Of a stretch of 64,000 nt of DNA, positions 1 through 8,163 are shown in pieces. The stretch's first letter is position 1. Every line of letters begins with the position of its first letter. This DNA comes from Litorivita sp050633545 (GTDB taxonomy: Bacteria > Pseudomonadota > Alphaproteobacteria > Rhodobacterales > Rhodobacteraceae): NCBI GenBank assembly GCA_050633545.1, contig JBOEGS010000006.1, forward strand, positions 124,001 to 188,000, read 5' to 3'. Position numbers and translations under genes: made by a program. Under the pieces are notes generated by a model, which saw nothing but the letters and a program-made list of their open reading frames with translations, made no database searches and had not been told where the DNA came from.

Positions 1-39
1 CGGCGGGCTATGCGGGCAGTGCCATAGAAAGGCGATCCG

Positions 40-444
40 ATGACCGGCAAGACCCCGTTCGAATTGATGATGGAACAGGCGCAGGAAATGGCCAAGGCCT
101 TCAATCCGGCGCTCGAAAGCTTCTCGCCCAAAGGATTTGAAACCCTTTGGCCGACGATGCCCAAAGAGATGATGGAATTTGCCTTTGGCAAGGGGATGAG
201 CAAGGACGGGCTGGATGCGAAAACCCGCCTGCTGCTCACGCTTGCGGGGCTGACGATGCAGGGCGCCCAAAGCGATACGCAGGTGCGCATGACCGTGCGC
301 CACGCCATGGAAGCGGGCGCCACCAAAGAAGAGATCGCCGAGACCATCGCGCAAATGTCGATGTTCGCAGGCATACCCGCCATGACCCGCGCCATGGATC
401 TTGCGCGCGATGTGATGGCAGACAAAGAGGAAGACGAGACATGA
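40..444 (+). CDS. Carboxymuconolactone decarboxylase (CMD) family protein in the nuo operon
   Basis: A 134-residue soluble protein that ends inside the first codons of nuoJ (ATGA overlap), so it is translated with the complex I operon. The central stretch around residues 55-125 (GLDAKTRLLLTLAGLTMQG, then an RHAMEAGATKEEIAE helix) matches the all-alpha CMD/AhpD fold. It contains no cysteine, so the CxxC redox centre of AhpD-type members is absent; a peroxidase role is unlikely. Such genes are commonly seen inside alphaproteobacterial nuo operons, but I know of no proven function there. The 39 bases upstream hold an AAAGG ribosome site; whichever gene precedes it ends at or before position 43 and cannot be identified. 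Confidence 0.75.
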   Translation: MTGKTPFELMMEQAQEMAKAFNPALESFSPKGFETLWPTMPKEMMEFAFGKGMSKDGLDAKTRLLLTLAGLTMQGAQSDTQVRMTVRHAMEAGATKEEIAETIAQMSMFAGIPAMTRAMDLARDVMADKEEDET

Positions 445-1049
445 CGGTTGCGGCATTTGCCTTTTATCTATTCGCGATCTGTGCGGTTCTGGGTGGCTTG
501 TTCACCGTCATCAGCCGCAACCCTGTGCATTCGGTGCTGTGGCTGATCTTGGCCTTCCTCTCCTCTGCGGGGCTGTTTGTGCTGATGGGGGCGGAATTCG
601 TCGCCATGCTGTTGATCATCGTCTATGTGGGCGCGGTCGCGGTGCTTTTCCTCTTTGTGGTGATGATGCTGGATGTGGATTTTGCCGAACTGCGGGCGGG
701 CATGGCACAATATATGCCGCTGGCCCTGCTGATCGGGGTGGTGATCTTGATGCAGTTCGGCATGGCCTTTGGCGTGTGGGAAAGCGCCGAAGGGGCGCAG
801 GCCGCACGCGATGCCGTGGCGCCGACGGATGTGGAAAACACCGCCGCCTTGGGGGCGCTGCTTTATGACAAATACTTCTTGTTGTTCCAATTGTCGGGGC
901 TGATCCTTCTGGTCGCCATGATCGGCGCGATCGTTTTGACCCTGCGCCACCGCAAGGACGTCAAACGCCAGAATGTGCTCGAGCAGATGTGGCGCGATCC
1001 GGCGCAGGCCATGGAACTCAAAAATGTGAAACCGGGGCAGGGGCTTTGA
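441..1049 (+). CDS. nuoJ: NADH-quinone oxidoreductase subunit J
   Basis: A membrane subunit of respiratory complex I, 202 residues. The start at 441 overlaps the stop of the previous gene and gives the expected N-terminus MTVAAFAFYLFAI; a longer in-frame opening upstream is the antisense-type shadow of the preceding gene. About five hydrophobic segments are visible, including the conserved NPVHSVLWLILAFLSSAG and VGAVAVLFLFVVMMLDV regions of TM2-TM3. The C-terminal tail is charged and probably faces the cytoplasm. It is followed after about 60 bp by nuoK in the same transcript. NuoJ, with NuoK, NuoA and NuoH, forms the membrane part next to the quinone cavity (family knowledge). Confidence 0.97.
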   Translation: MTVAAFAFYLFAICAVLGGLFTVISRNPVHSVLWLILAFLSSAGLFVLMGAEFVAMLLIIVYVGAVAVLFLFVVMMLDVDFAELRAGMAQYMPLALLIGVVILMQFGMAFGVWESAEGAQAARDAVAPTDVENTAALGALLYDKYFLLFQLSGLILLVAMIGAIVLTLRHRKDVKRQNVLEQMWRDPAQAMELKNVKPGQGL

Positions 1050-1110
1050 TGAGACGCAGAACCTTAACCGAGCCAATGAACGCGACAAGATATGACCGCG
1101 AGGGACGAAC

Positions 1111-1416
1111 ATGATCGGAATTGAACATTATCTGGCAGTGGCTGCCGCGCTTTTCGTGATCGGGATTTTCGGCCTGTTCCTGAACCGCAAGAATGTGATC
1201 ATCTTGCTGATGAGCATCGAATTGATGCTGTTGGCGGTGAATATCAATCTGGTGGCTTTCTCTTGGTATCACGGCGATCTGGTCGGGCAGGTGTTCACGC
1301 TCTTCGTGCTCACCGTTGCCGCCGCCGAGGCCGCGATCGGCCTTGCGATCCTTGTGAGTTTCTTCCGCAACCGTGGCACCATCGCGGTTGAAGACGTCAA
1401 TGTGATGAAGGGCTAA
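1111..1416 (+). CDS. nuoK: NADH-quinone oxidoreductase subunit K
   Basis: A 101-residue, three-helix membrane subunit of complex I, the homologue of mitochondrial ND4L. Helices run roughly over residues 5-25, 29-52 and 60-85. The membrane-buried glutamates used in proton transfer are visible in the SIELMLLAVN segment and in the AAEAAIGLAILV segment. The length equals the family norm. It is separated from nuoJ by 61 bp and from nuoL by only 5 bp. Confidence 0.97.
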   Translation: MIGIEHYLAVAAALFVIGIFGLFLNRKNVIILLMSIELMLLAVNINLVAFSWYHGDLVGQVFTLFVLTVAAAEAAIGLAILVSFFRNRGTIAVEDVNVMKG

Positions 1417-1421
1417 GAGAT

Positions 1422-3593
1422 ATGGTCACGACAATTCTTTTTGCGCCCCTCATCGGGGCAATCATCGCGGGCTTTGGCTGGCGGGCGATTGGCGAGAAGG
1501 GCGCGCAGTATCTGACCACCGGTCTGCTGTTTCTGGCCTGTTTGCTTTCGTGGATCACGTTTCTGAGCCTCGGCACCGAGACGCAGCACATCCATATTCT
1601 CGACTTCATCCAATCGGGCACATTGGAAACCTCTTGGGGCATCCGTCTGGACCGTCTGACCGCGATCATGCTGATCGTTGTGACCAGCGTGTCGGCGCTC
1701 GTGCACCTTTATTCCATGGGCTATATGGCGCATGACGACAATTGGGGCGAGGGCGAGCATTACAAGGCGCGTTTCTTTGCCTATCTGTCGTTCTTCACCT
1801 TTGCGATGCTGATGCTGGTGACCTCCGACAATCTTGTGCAGATGTTCTTTGGTTGGGAAGGCGTGGGCGTGGCCTCCTATCTTCTCATCGGTTTTTACTA
1901 CAAAAAACCCTCGGCCAATGCCGCCGCGATCAAGGCCTTCGTGGTCAACCGTGTCGGCGATTTCGGCTTTGCGCTTGGTATCTTCGGCCTGTTCTACATG
2001 ACCGACAGCATCCGCTTTGACGATATCTTTGCCGCCGCGCCCGGCCTTGCCGATGCGACGATCACCTTCCTTTGGACCGACTGGAATGCGGCGAACCTTC
2101 TGGCCTTCCTCTTGTTCATCGGTGCGATGGGCAAATCGGCACAGCTTTTCTTGCACACATGGCTTCCCGACGCGATGGAAGGCCCGACGCCTGTGTCGGC
2201 CCTGATCCACGCGGCGACCATGGTGACGGCGGGGGTTTTCCTTGTCTGCCGCATGTCGCCCTTGATGGAATATGCGCCCGAGACTTTGACGTTTATCACC
2301 TTCCTCGGCGCCTCGACGGCCTTTGTCGCCGCGACCATCGGTTTGGTGCAAAACGATATCAAACGCGTCATCGCCTATTCGACCATGTCGCAGCTTGGCT
2401 ATATGTTCGTGGCCGCCGGCGTCGGCGTCTATTCGGTGGCGATGTTCCACCTTTTGACCCACGCGTTTTTCAAGGCGATGCTGTTCCTTGGCGCGGGCTC
2501 GGTGATCCATGCGATGCATCACGAGCAGGACATGCGTAACTATGGCAACCTGCGCAAGAAAATCCCCTATACGTTTTGGGCGATGATGATCGGTACATTG
2601 GCGATCACCGGCGTTGGTATTCCGCTCACGACCATCGGTTTTGCCGGTTTCCTGTCGAAAGACGCGATCATCGAGAGCGCCTATGCGGGCACCAATGGCG
2701 GCTATGCCTTCTGGATGCTGGTTGTGGCTGCGGCCTTCACCTCTTTCTACAGCTGGCGCTTGATGTTCCTGACCTTCTACGGCGAGGCGCGCGGCGACAA
2801 ACATACCCATGAACACGCCCATGAAAGCCCCATGGTGATGTTGGTGCCGCTCGGCGTTCTGGCGCTTGGCGCGGTCTTCTCCGGCATGGTCTTCTATGGC
2901 AGCTTCTTTGGTGATCATGACAAGGTGAACCGTTTTTACGGTATCCCCGTGCATCACGCCGCCGCCGAAGAGGGCGCGCATGGCGCGGCCGACACCCACG
3001 GTGCGGCCAAGGAGGAGGCGCAGGGCGACGACAGCCATGCAGCCGATACCCATGCCAAGGTCGAAGACATCCAAGGCACTGATAGCCACGCCACCGACAG
3101 CCACGCCAAAGACGGCGCCATGGCCCATAGCGGCGCGGCCCCCAAAGGTGCGATCTATATGTCGCCGGACAACCATGTGATGGATGACGCGCACCATAGC
3201 CCCAAATGGGTCAAGGTCAGCCCCTTCATCGCCATGGTTTTGGGCTTTGTCACCGCCTATTGGTTCTACATCGTCAATCCCGCCATGCCGCGCAAATTCG
3301 CCGAGGCCCAGCGGCCGCTCTATCTGTTCCTTCTGAACAAATGGTATTTTGACGAAATCTATGACGTGATCTTTGTCAAACCGGCCTTTGCGCTCGGGCG
3401 GTTCTTGTGGAAACGCGGCGATGGCAATGTCATCGACGGCTCGATCAACGGCGTGGCCATGGGCATCGTGCCCTTCTTTACCCGCCTCGCGGGACGGGCC
3501 CAGTCCGGCTATATCTTTACCTACGCATTCGCCATGGTCATCGGGATTGTTGTCCTGATCACATGGATGTCGCTCACCGGAGGGGCGGAATAA
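1422..3593 (+). CDS. nuoL: NADH-quinone oxidoreductase subunit L, with a His/Ala-rich insertion
   Basis: The antiporter-like proton-pumping subunit at the distal end of complex I, 723 residues against about 613 in E. coli. The conserved antiporter core is clear: NLVQMFFGWEGVGVASYLLIGF, the HTWLPDAMEGPTPVSALIHAATMV region and IAYSTMSQLGYMF. The extra length comes mainly from a hydrophilic histidine- and alanine-rich segment at about residues 512-576 (many DSHA/DTHA units), preceded by a shorter KHTHEHAHE patch near residue 460. Both lie between transmembrane helices in the C-terminal part. Its TAA stop overlaps the ATG of nuoM (TAATG). Confidence 0.97.
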   Translation: MVTTILFAPLIGAIIAGFGWRAIGEKGAQYLTTGLLFLACLLSWITFLSLGTETQHIHILDFIQSGTLETSWGIRLDRLTAIMLIVVTSVSALVHLYSMGYMAHDDNWGEGEHYKARFFAYLSFFTFAMLMLVTSDNLVQMFFGWEGVGVASYLLIGFYYKKPSANAAAIKAFVVNRVGDFGFALGIFGLFYMTDSIRFDDIFAAAPGLADATITFLWTDWNAANLLAFLLFIGAMGKSAQLFLHTWLPDAMEGPTPVSALIHAATMVTAGVFLVCRMSPLMEYAPETLTFITFLGASTAFVAATIGLVQNDIKRVIAYSTMSQLGYMFVAAGVGVYSVAMFHLLTHAFFKAMLFLGAGSVIHAMHHEQDMRNYGNLRKKIPYTFWAMMIGTLAITGVGIPLTTIGFAGFLSKDAIIESAYAGTNGGYAFWMLVVAAAFTSFYSWRLMFLTFYGEARGDKHTHEHAHESPMVMLVPLGVLALGAVFSGMVFYGSFFGDHDKVNRFYGIPVHHAAAEEGAHGAADTHGAAKEEAQGDDSHAADTHAKVEDIQGTDSHATDSHAKDGAMAHSGAAPKGAIYMSPDNHVMDDAHHSPKWVKVSPFIAMVLGFVTAYWFYIVNPAMPRKFAEAQRPLYLFLLNKWYFDEIYDVIFVKPAFALGRFLWKRGDGNVIDGSINGVAMGIVPFFTRLAGRAQSGYIFTYAFAMVIGIVVLITWMSLTGGAE

Positions 3594-5137
3594 TGGATAA
3601 CCTTCTTTCCATCGTCACCTTCCTGCCGGCCTTGGCGGCGCTGATCCTTGCGGTATTTTTGCGCGGCTCGGACGAGGCGGCCAATCGCAATGCGAAATGG
3701 GTGGCGCTTATTGCCACGGCGCTGACCTTCCTTGTGTCGCTGTTCATTCTGGCCGAATTCGACGCTTCCAACACCGGTTTTCAGTTCGTTGAAGAGCGCG
3801 CTTGGGTGGCGGGTCTGACCTATAAAATGGGTGTGGACGGGATTTCGGTTCTGTTTGTCCTGCTCACCACCTTCATGATGCCGCTGGTGATTGCGGCAAG
3901 CTGGAGCGTCGAGACGCGCGTCAAGGAATATATGATCGCCTTCCTGCTCTTGGAAACGCTGATGCTTGGCGTGTTCATGGCGCTTGATCTGGTGCTCTTT
4001 TATGTGTTCTTCGAGGCGGGCCTTATTCCGATGTTCCTGATCATCGGCATCTGGGGCGGGGCGAACCGTATCTATGCCTCGTTCAAATTCTTCCTCTACA
4101 CCTTCCTCGGCTCGGTTCTGATGCTGGTGGCGATGGTGGCGATGTATGCGGATGCGGGCACGACCGATATTCCGACGCTTTTGACCCATCAGTTCGGCTC
4201 CGAGAGCTTCTCGCTCTTCGGGATGCAGATCGTCGGCGGGATGCAAACCTTGCTCTTCCTTGCCTTCTTCGCCTCGCTGGCGGTGAAAATGCCGATGTGG
4301 CCGGTGCATACATGGTTGCCGGACGCGCACGTGCAGGCCCCGACCGCAGGCTCGGTGGTTCTGGCGGCGATCCTTTTGAAAATGGGCGGCTACGGCTTCT
4401 TGCGCTTTTCCTTGCCGATGTTCCCCGTGGCCTCCGAATTGCTGGCCCCGCTGGTGTTCTGGATGTCGGCGATTGCCATCGTCTACACCTCGCTGGTGGC
4501 GCTGGTCCAAGAGGATATGAAAAAGCTTATCGCCTATAGTTCCGTCGCCCATATGGGGTATGTGACCATGGGGATTTTCGCGGCCAACCAACAAGGCGTG
4601 GATGGCGCGATTTTCCAGATGATCAGCCACGGCTTTATCTCCGGCGCGCTCTTCCTCTGCGTCGGCGTGATCTATGACCGCATGCACACCCGCGAGATCG
4701 AGGCCTATGGCGGTCTGGTGAACCGGATGCCGGCCTATGCGCTGATCTTCTTGTTCTTCACCATGGCCAATGTCGGCTTGCCTGGCACCTCGGGTTTCAT
4801 CGGCGAATTCCTTGTTTTGATGGGGATTTTCCAAGTGAACACTTGGGTCGCTCTGGTCGCGACCTCGGGGGTGATCTTTTCGGCGGCCTATGCGCTGTGG
4901 CTCTATCGCCGCGTGATGCTGGGCGATCTGATCAAGGAAAGCCTCAAAACCATTCGTGAGATGACTTCGCGCGAAAAGGCGATTTTTGCGCCGCTCATCG
5001 TCATGACGCTTTTGCTCGGGGTCTATCCCGCGCTTGTCACCGACATCATCGGCCCCTCTGTCGAGGCGCTGGTATCCAACTATGACACGGCTGTTGCCCA
5101 CGCCCCTGCGGCGGGTGGCATGGCCGCGTCCCACTGA
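3593..5137 (+). CDS. nuoM: NADH-quinone oxidoreductase subunit M
   Basis: An antiporter-like proton-pumping membrane subunit of complex I, 514 residues. The start at 3593 overlaps the nuoL stop and yields MDNLLSIVTFLPALAAL; the longer in-frame opening starting near 3407 is not used. Family motifs are present: the helix-5 VFFEAGLIPMFLIIG glutamate, the TWLPDAHVQAPTAGSVVLA loop, and the KLIAYSSVAHMGYVTMG lysine helix. About 14 hydrophobic segments can be traced. nuoN follows after 15 bp with a GGGAG ribosome site. Confidence 0.97.
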   Translation: MDNLLSIVTFLPALAALILAVFLRGSDEAANRNAKWVALIATALTFLVSLFILAEFDASNTGFQFVEERAWVAGLTYKMGVDGISVLFVLLTTFMMPLVIAASWSVETRVKEYMIAFLLLETLMLGVFMALDLVLFYVFFEAGLIPMFLIIGIWGGANRIYASFKFFLYTFLGSVLMLVAMVAMYADAGTTDIPTLLTHQFGSESFSLFGMQIVGGMQTLLFLAFFASLAVKMPMWPVHTWLPDAHVQAPTAGSVVLAAILLKMGGYGFLRFSLPMFPVASELLAPLVFWMSAIAIVYTSLVALVQEDMKKLIAYSSVAHMGYVTMGIFAANQQGVDGAIFQMISHGFISGALFLCVGVIYDRMHTREIEAYGGLVNRMPAYALIFLFFTMANVGLPGTSGFIGEFLVLMGIFQVNTWVALVATSGVIFSAAYALWLYRRVMLGDLIKESLKTIREMTSREKAIFAPLIVMTLLLGVYPALVTDIIGPSVEALVSNYDTAVAHAPAAGGMAASH

Positions 5138-5152
5138 CGGGAGCCCTGAGAG

Positions 5153-6589
5153 ATGATCCAGGCTGATCTGAATACAATCGCGCCGGAAATCGTTTTGTCT
5201 GTCTATGCCATGGTGGCATTGGTGGCGGCGGTCTACACCGGCAAGGACAAGATCGCAGGGCTTTTGGTCTGGCTGACGGCGGGGCTGTTTGCGCTCATCG
5301 CGGCGTGGATCGGCTTTGGCGGCTCGGGCACGACACAGGCCTTTGGTGGCATGTTCGTCGATGACGCCTTCTCGCGCTTTGCCAAGGTGACCATCTTGCT
5401 GTCGGGGGCTGCGGTTCTGGTCATGGGCCAAGAGTATATGTCGCGCCGCGCCATGTTGCGGTTCGAATATCCGGTGCTGGTGGCGCTTTCGGCGGTCGGC
5501 ATGATGGTGATGGTCTCGGCAGGGGATCTGATGGCGCTCTACATGGGGCTGGAGCTGCAATCGCTCGCGCTTTATGTGGTTGCCTCCCTGCGCCGCGACA
5601 GCGTGAGATCCACCGAAGCGGGGATGAAATATTTCGTCCTTGGCGCGCTCAGCTCGGGCTTGCTGCTCTACGGCGCCTCGCTCACCTATGGCTATGCGGG
5701 CACGACGCTTTTTGCGGGGATTATCGACGCGGCCAGCGGCGATGCGCCTTTGGGGCTGTTGTTCGGCCTCGTCTTTGTCACAGCGGGCCTTGCCTTCAAG
5801 GTCTCGGCCGTGCCGTTCCACATGTGGACGCCAGATGTCTATGAGGGCGCGCCGACCCCGATCACCGCGTTTTTCGCCACCGCGCCGAAAATGGCCGCGA
5901 TGGGTTTGATGGCGCGGGTCTTGCATGACGCCTTCGGCGGCGTGGTGGGCGATTGGCAACAGATCGTCGCGCTATTGGCGGTTTTGTCGATGTTCCTCGG
6001 CGCGGTGGCCGCGATCGGCCAGACCAATATCAAACGGCTGATGGCCTATTCGTCGATTGCCCATATGGGCTTTGCCTTGATGGGCCTTGCGGCGGGCACG
6101 GTCTTGGGTGTGCAGGCTTTGCTGATCTATATGGCGATCTATGTGACGATGAATGTCGGCACGTTTGCCTTCATCTTGACCATGGAGCGCGACGGCGAGC
6201 CGGTGACCGATATCAAGAGCCTCAACCTTTATGCGCGCAGCCATCCAGGCCGTGCGATGGCGGTGCTGTTCTTGATGTTCTCGCTGGCGGGCGTGCCGCC
6301 CTTCTTGGGCTTCTTTGGCAAATTCTACGTGCTGCGCGCCGCCTATGAGGCGGGTCTGGGATGGCTGGCCGTTGCCGGTGTGATCGCTTCGGTGATCGGC
6401 GCCTTCTACTATATCCGCATCGTTTACTACATGTATTTCGGCGAAGAGGGCGCGAGCCTTGATGCCAATAAATCGCCGGTTTTGTGGGGGTTTTTGGTCG
6501 CCTGCGCCGCGATCATGTTGATCGGATCGGCGTGGATGTTCGGGGTCGAAGGCGCAGCGGCCGCAGCGGCAGCCACTCTTGTCAACTGA
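5153..6589 (+). CDS. nuoN: NADH-quinone oxidoreductase subunit N
   Basis: The third antiporter-like subunit of complex I, 478 residues, and the last nuo gene of the operon. Diagnostic segments are the LYMGLELQSLALYVVASLRR glutamate helix, FHMWTPDVYEGAPTPITAFF, and RLMAYSSIAHMGFALMG. The C-terminus is a hydrophobic helix followed by an alanine run. The last 11 bases overlap the start of birA, so translation of birA is probably coupled to nuoN. Confidence 0.97.
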   Translation: MIQADLNTIAPEIVLSVYAMVALVAAVYTGKDKIAGLLVWLTAGLFALIAAWIGFGGSGTTQAFGGMFVDDAFSRFAKVTILLSGAAVLVMGQEYMSRRAMLRFEYPVLVALSAVGMMVMVSAGDLMALYMGLELQSLALYVVASLRRDSVRSTEAGMKYFVLGALSSGLLLYGASLTYGYAGTTLFAGIIDAASGDAPLGLLFGLVFVTAGLAFKVSAVPFHMWTPDVYEGAPTPITAFFATAPKMAAMGLMARVLHDAFGGVVGDWQQIVALLAVLSMFLGAVAAIGQTNIKRLMAYSSIAHMGFALMGLAAGTVLGVQALLIYMAIYVTMNVGTFAFILTMERDGEPVTDIKSLNLYARSHPGRAMAVLFLMFSLAGVPPFLGFFGKFYVLRAAYEAGLGWLAVAGVIASVIGAFYYIRIVYYMYFGEEGASLDANKSPVLWGFLVACAAIMLIGSAWMFGVEGAAAAAAATLVN

Positions 6590-7370
6590 CCCGAATGCAG
6601 CGGCCCCCGCCGCCGCAGGGCCTGATTGGCCCGAAGGCTACGGGCGGCGTATTTTGGCACAGGTCGATAGCACCAATGCCGAAGCCGCCCGCATCGCCGC
6701 GCAACTGTCCGGTCCCGAATGGATTTTGGCCAAATCGCAAAGTGCCGCGCGCGGGCGGCGCGGGCGCCTATGGGCGATGCCCGAGGGCAATTTCGCCGCC
6801 ACTTTGGTGATGCGCCCCAATGAGGCCCCCGATAAGGTCGCGCTGCGCAGCTTTGTCGCTGCTGTCGCCTTGGACGAAGCCTTTTGCGCCGCCACGGGGC
6901 GCAGCAATATTTTCGCGCTCAAATGGCCCAATGACGTTTTGCTCAATGGCGGTAAGGTTGCTGGTATCTTGCTCGAAAGCGCGGGTACGGCGGGCGGGGC
7001 GGTGTCGCATATCGCCATCGGTATCGGCGTCAATCTGGCCGCCGCGCCCGACGCGGGGCAAGTCGAAGAGGGGGCTTTGCGTCCCGTCAGCCTTGCGGGC
7101 GAGAGCGGCACGCGCATCACCCCCGAGGCGTTTTTGACCCTGCTTGCCGCCGCCTATGCCCGCTATGAGCAGCAGTTTCGCGATTACGGCTTCGCGCCGA
7201 TCCGCGCCGCATGGTTGGCGCGTGCGGCGCGGTTGGGCGAAGAGATCACCGCCAAAACCATGCGTCATACCCAAAAGGGGCGCTTCGAGACGGTGGACGA
7301 GAGCGGCAATTTAGTTCTATCCACAGACACCGGACGCCAAACGATCGCGGCGGCCGAGGTATTCTTCTGA
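6579..7370 (+). CDS. birA: Biotin--[acetyl-CoA-carboxylase] ligase
   Basis: A biotin protein ligase, 263 residues, that activates biotin to biotinyl-AMP and attaches it to the carboxyl carrier protein. It lacks the N-terminal DNA-binding domain of E. coli BirA, so it is a monofunctional enzyme rather than a repressor. The catalytic glycine-rich loop ARGRRGRLW lies near residue 60, and the KWPNDVLLNGGKVAGILLE core near residue 110. The likely start is TTG at 6579, inside the end of nuoN, because the frame has no ATG before the conserved DSTNAEAARIA segment. Both upstream nuoN and downstream coaX are co-directional and close. Confidence 0.93.
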   Translation: MSTDPNAAAPAAAGPDWPEGYGRRILAQVDSTNAEAARIAAQLSGPEWILAKSQSAARGRRGRLWAMPEGNFAATLVMRPNEAPDKVALRSFVAAVALDEAFCAATGRSNIFALKWPNDVLLNGGKVAGILLESAGTAGGAVSHIAIGIGVNLAAAPDAGQVEEGALRPVSLAGESGTRITPEAFLTLLAAAYARYEQQFRDYGFAPIRAAWLARAARLGEEITAKTMRHTQKGRFETVDESGNLVLSTDTGRQTIAAAEVFF

Positions 7371-7386
7371 CGGAGGGCGCGCGCCC

Positions 7387-8157
7387 ATGCTTTTGGCCAT
7401 CGACTGCGGCAACACCAATACGGTCTTTTCGATCTGGGACGGGGAGAGGTTCCTGTGCACCCTGCGCACCGCGACGGACCAACGCCGCACCGCGGATCAA
7501 TATTACGTCTGGCTCTCGACGCTTTTGAACCACCACAAAATCCATATGGATATCAACGCGGTGATCATCTCTTCGACGGTGCCGCGGGTGGTGTTCAACT
7601 TGCGGGTTCTGTCGGACCGCTACTTTGGCTGCCGCCCCTTGGTGGTCGGTAAACCCGAATGCGCCTTGCCCGTGGGGATGCGTGTCGATGCGGGCACGAC
7701 CGTCGGGCCGGACCGTTTGGTCAATACGGTGGCGGGCTATGACCGCTATGGCGGCGATTTGATCATCGTCGATTTCGGCACCGCGACGACATTCGATGTG
7801 GCCGATCATGACGGCGCCTATATCGGCGGCGCAATCGCCCCGGGTGTTAATCTGTCGCTGCGCGCATTACATGAAGCTGCAGCGGCGCTTCCACATGTGG
7901 ATGTGACAAAGCCGCCGCATGTGATAGGAACCAATACAATCGACTGCATGCAGTCGGGGGTGTTCTGGGGCTATGTGGGCCTCGTGAACGGGATCTGCGA
8001 GCAGATCAAGGCCGAGTTCGGCCGCCCCATGAAAGTCATCTCAACAGGCGGGCTGGCGCCGCTATTCCAGCAAGGGCACGCTTTGTTCGATGCCTTCGAA
8101 GACGATCTTACAATGCACGGGTTGACCGTGATTTATGACTATAACAAGGACAAATAA
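7387..8157 (+). CDS. coaX: Type III pantothenate kinase
   Basis: Catalyses the first step of coenzyme A synthesis, ATP-dependent phosphorylation of pantothenate. The 256-residue length is typical for CoaX. Motifs of the ASKHA-fold type III family are clear: LLAIDCGNTNTVFSIWDG at the N-terminus (phosphate binding), VGPDRLVNTVAGY, DFGTATTFDV and YIGGAIAPGVNLSLRALHEAAAALP. It lies 16 bp after birA and 6 bp before rnj, inside the operon that begins with nuo. Type III enzymes are not feedback-inhibited by CoA and need a monovalent cation (family knowledge). Confidence 0.96.
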   Translation: MLLAIDCGNTNTVFSIWDGERFLCTLRTATDQRRTADQYYVWLSTLLNHHKIHMDINAVIISSTVPRVVFNLRVLSDRYFGCRPLVVGKPECALPVGMRVDAGTTVGPDRLVNTVAGYDRYGGDLIIVDFGTATTFDVADHDGAYIGGAIAPGVNLSLRALHEAAAALPHVDVTKPPHVIGTNTIDCMQSGVFWGYVGLVNGICEQIKAEFGRPMKVISTGGLAPLFQQGHALFDAFEDDLTMHGLTVIYDYNKDK

Positions 8158-8163
8158 CCGCTA

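Noticed and set aside
3521..5959. An 812-codon minus frame opposite nuoM and nuoN
   Set aside because: Shadow of the nuo genes; composition is typical of antisense frames and it has no recognised motif.
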